DNA of 64,000 bases from contig NZ_JBGNFV010000001.1 of NCBI RefSeq assembly GCF_041449215.1, positions 5,349,001 through 5,413,000 on the forward strand. The letters are read 5' to 3'. A model generated the notes under the pieces. The model ran no database searches and was not told the DNA's origin. It saw only the letters and a program-made list of their open reading frames with translations. A program made the position numbers and the translations under genes. Positions 62,208 to 64,000 of the stretch are shown piece after piece. This DNA is from Roseivirga sp. BDSF3-8 (GTDB lineage Bacteria; Bacteroidota; Bacteroidia; Cytophagales; Cyclobacteriaceae). Every line of letters starts with the position of its first letter. The first letter of the stretch is position 1.

Positions 62208-63428
62208 TTAGCTGGTTGTGTCGCTCCACCATTTTTCACCTGTGTACTCACGGTAGCGCGAAGCGGCCTCTCTGTTCCTTACGATCAGGTGGGTAGGCTT
62301 ATGCTCACGTACCCTGTAGCCGAGCAGATGTAAAAAGGGCTTAGTGAAAAACCTGGCTATATTGAGATCAACGATAAGGATGCCATCATTATCATCTGAA
62401 CTCCTTACCCCGGGTAATACTCTCAATAATCGATCTGCCCTGAGGCTTCTGAGGCGGGCGGAAAGCCAAAGGAAAAACGCCGGTATATGCCTGACCAGGA
62501 AAAAGCCATCCTCACCCTGCCGCTGATAGAGGGGCATAAACAGGCGGGTAGCAGCGGGAGCCGCCACTTCCGCCTCATTATATACAGCCAGCGGCTCTCC
62601 CCGGTGCACTTTTTGGAAGTTACGGAAGCCCGGATGCATGGTGAAGGAGTCTCCTGGCAGAATGACATGCCGGTGGGTGATCTCGTACATGCCGGCTATG
62701 CTCCCTCCTGCTTTTTTTAACTGGTAGCCGGGGGGATTCTCATCCCGGAGGGCTGTGTTGTCTATAATACCTGCTAACTGCATTGAATGGTAAATGAAAG
62801 CACGTGTAAGGCGGATGGCGCCGGGGTCATCGTGGCTGCCTCCCTCAAAGCCGAAAGACACATAACCCAGTTCATTAAGGTAGCTGAGCAAAGGCCCGGT
62901 CAGATATTCTTCAATCCCTAGTATGACAGGGAGGGGATACTGGCTGGTAAAGCGGCGGTTGAGCAGGGAGTCGTTTACGGTAATAAAGGGAACTGTGCGG
63001 CTTGAGGTGGTATGTAGATCGATAAAATAAAAGGGGCCCTGTTCATTACTAATGATCTCTTGTATACTGTGCAGCAGTTCAGCCTGTTCACGGGTTTCTT
63101 CGCCCGGGTATTCTTCCCATTCACTATCAAGTATGGCGGCAATTCGCTCGCGGGTCCATATACGGTTCAGGTCTTCGCGGTGGAATCTTTCTCCATGCTG
63201 CAGCGCCCACAGATTGCCGGCAAGGGCATACATGGTTCCCCCGAGGGGTGTGGCATTATCACGCAACTCGTTTAATACCTGGTGGAGGGCAAATATACCG
63301 GCAGGCTCGTTGCCGTGTATTCCTGCAAAAAACACGATAACAGGCCCCGGCCCGTTCCCCTGTATGTGGCCGATGAAGCGGTCTATCTGCACGGTACGAT
63401 CTAATGCAGGGCTATAAACTTCAATCAT
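62208..63428 (-). CDS. succinylglutamate desuccinylase/aspartoacylase family metallopeptidase
   Basis: 406 aa. The M14-type zinc site appears as GIHGNEPAG (about His38, Glu41) and IDLHTTSS (His146), with FEGGSHDDPGAIR holding the catalytic Glu. A C-terminal extension of about 110 residues (QRQGEDGFFLVRHIPAFFLW to SDTTS) is unrecognised. Enzymes of this family hydrolyse N-acyl amino acids. It overlaps by 8 bp the end of the upstream ligase/CBS gene, a grouping seen with ATP-grasp or glutamate-cysteine-ligase-like genes in Bacteroidota, possibly making or breaking gamma-glutamyl or N-acyl peptides. Confidence 0.83.
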   Translation of the reverse strand: MIEVYSPALDRTVQIDRFIGHIQGNGPGPVIVFFAGIHGNEPAGIFALHQVLNELRDNATPLGGTMYALAGNLWALQHGERFHREDLNRIWTRERIAAILDSEWEEYPGEETREQAELLHSIQEIISNEQGPFYFIDLHTTSSRTVPFITVNDSLLNRRFTSQYPLPVILGIEEYLTGPLLSYLNELGYVSFGFEGGSHDDPGAIRLTRAFIYHSMQLAGIIDNTALRDENPPGYQLKKAGGSIAGMYEITHRHVILPGDSFTMHPGFRNFQKVHRGEPLAVYNEAEVAAPAATRLFMPLYQRQGEDGFFLVRHIPAFFLWLSARLRSLRADRLLRVLPGVRSSDDNDGILIVDLNIARFFTKPFLHLLGYRVREHKPTHLIVRNREAASRYREYTGEKWWSDTTS

Positions 63429-64000
63429 TGCTGAAATGGCTTAAATCCACCCTTGTCACTATCCCCACCATATGTTCGCGATTGATGACGGGAAGGCACC
63501 CTATGGCCTTCTCTTCCATGAGGCTACTTGCCTCTTCCAGGCTCATTTCATAGGTGGCGGTATATACTTCCTTTACCATTATATCTTTCACCATGAGACC
63601 GGCACCGGCCTCATTTCCCTCTATGTATTGCGCTACATTGGTCCAGGTGAGGAGGCCGCACAGGCTGCCTTTTTGGTCCTCCACCGGCAGGTGGTGGATA
63701 TCATTCCATTGCATAATCTTAATGGCAAGATCGGCCAGGTCTTCTTCAGTCACTGTGAGTAGCCTGGTAGACATAACATGGCCTACAAGCTGTGCGGCCT
63801 CATTGGCTGCAAGGGTACTGTTTACTTCGGGCCAGGTATGTACAGGCTGATTGGTTTGCTGGTTATGATGAATGGCCTTAGTAAGTACCTTGAGCGCATC
63901 GTCCTGCCTTTTTTTCCGGTTAAGGTTGCGGTAGTTCTTTATCATCCAGCGGCTTCCGTCATTGCCTGACAGGCGGGCCTCGATTATGCCCAGGTAACGG
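63421..64000 (-). CDS. C-terminal part of a glutamate-cysteine-ligase-like protein with CBS domains (5' end outside window)
   Basis: The frame is open to the right edge and extends past the first ATG (63945): upstream codons read RYLGIIEARLSGNDGSRWMI, and KNYRNLNRKKRQDDALKVLT then AIHHNQQTNQPVHTWPEV follow. This matches the C-terminal end of GCS2-type carboxylate-amine ligases, where a typical H-T-W motif occurs. Two CBS repeats occupy the rest: VGHVMSTRLLTVTEEDLADL with DIHHLPVEDQKGSLCGLLTW, and VKDIMVKEVYTATYEMSLEE with GCLPVINREHMVGIVTRVDL. CBS domains bind adenine nucleotides and likely regulate the ligase. Coupled by overlap to the aspartoacylase-like gene. Confidence 0.65.
   Translation of the reverse strand, partial: RYLGIIEARLSGNDGSRWMIKNYRNLNRKKRQDDALKVLTKAIHHNQQTNQPVHTWPEVNSTLAANEAAQLVGHVMSTRLLTVTEEDLADLAIKIMQWNDIHHLPVEDQKGSLCGLLTWTNVAQYIEGNEAGAGLMVKDIMVKEVYTATYEMSLEEASSLMEEKAIGCLPVINREHMVGIVTRVDLSHFSND

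Overview
The window looks like chromosomal DNA of a Bacteroidota bacterium, most likely a marine or soil gliding member of the Cytophagales. Evidence: four secreted proteins carry C-terminal type IX secretion (T9SS) sorting domains, there are many lipoproteins, promoter-like TAnnTTTG boxes occur, Shine-Dalgarno sequences are almost absent, and families typical of the phylum appear (DUF6090, DUF6122, DUF6933, DUF922, pinensin-type peptide leaders). No rRNA, tRNA, CRISPR array or intact transposase was found.

Layout. 1-16 kb: a nonsense-broken DUF6090 gene, a pinensin-like peptide gene, a 2411-aa T9SS metalloprotease-like protein, a truncated haemoglobin, a frameshifted TPR gene, a T9SS subtilisin and a second pinensin-like peptide gene. 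16-26 kb: a PadR/ABC-permease pair, an S33 peptidase, and a hemicellulose locus (GH11 xylanase, NUDIX-type regulator, GH3 enzyme). 26-37 kb: lipoproteins, a DUF922 protease, an array of GTTACA-type inverted repeats, an AT-rich HigB / HigA-ImmA / small protein cassette joined to a PD-(D/E)XK nuclease gene, decayed DNA, and a GH64-like protein. 37-46 kb: a lipid acyltransferase, a class IV aminotransferase coupled to a sulfotransferase-like protein, an HxlR/NmrA/extradiol-dioxygenase locus, small membrane proteins, a third pinensin-like peptide gene and an S1/P1 nuclease. 46-57 kb: a 1330-aa fusion of a DyP-type peroxidase with a glycyl radical enzyme, a beta-helix lipoprotein, a 5'-nucleotidase, and a non-catalytic CBM6 protein. 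57-64 kb: two more pinensin-like peptide genes flanking an RtcB-PrfH ribosome repair operon, then an aspartoacylase-like / glutamate-cysteine-ligase-CBS pair that runs off the window.

Three things stand out. (1) The rtcB-prfH operon is preceded by what reads as a transcription attenuator: a 15-codon leader ORF with a 10-nt perfect complement to the 16S rRNA 3' tail, a hairpin that would hide that Shine-Dalgarno, an intrinsic terminator, and an exactly complementary antiterminator segment inside the leader ORF. This could sense loss of the 16S 3' end, which is the damage RtcB-PrfH repairs. (2) The DyP-glycyl radical enzyme fusion has no activase in the window and suggests an unusual way of making the radical. 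(3) Five dispersed pinensin-like precursor genes lack any modification or export genes nearby, and some share upstream sequence, suggesting a genome-wide set of substrates for enzymes encoded elsewhere.
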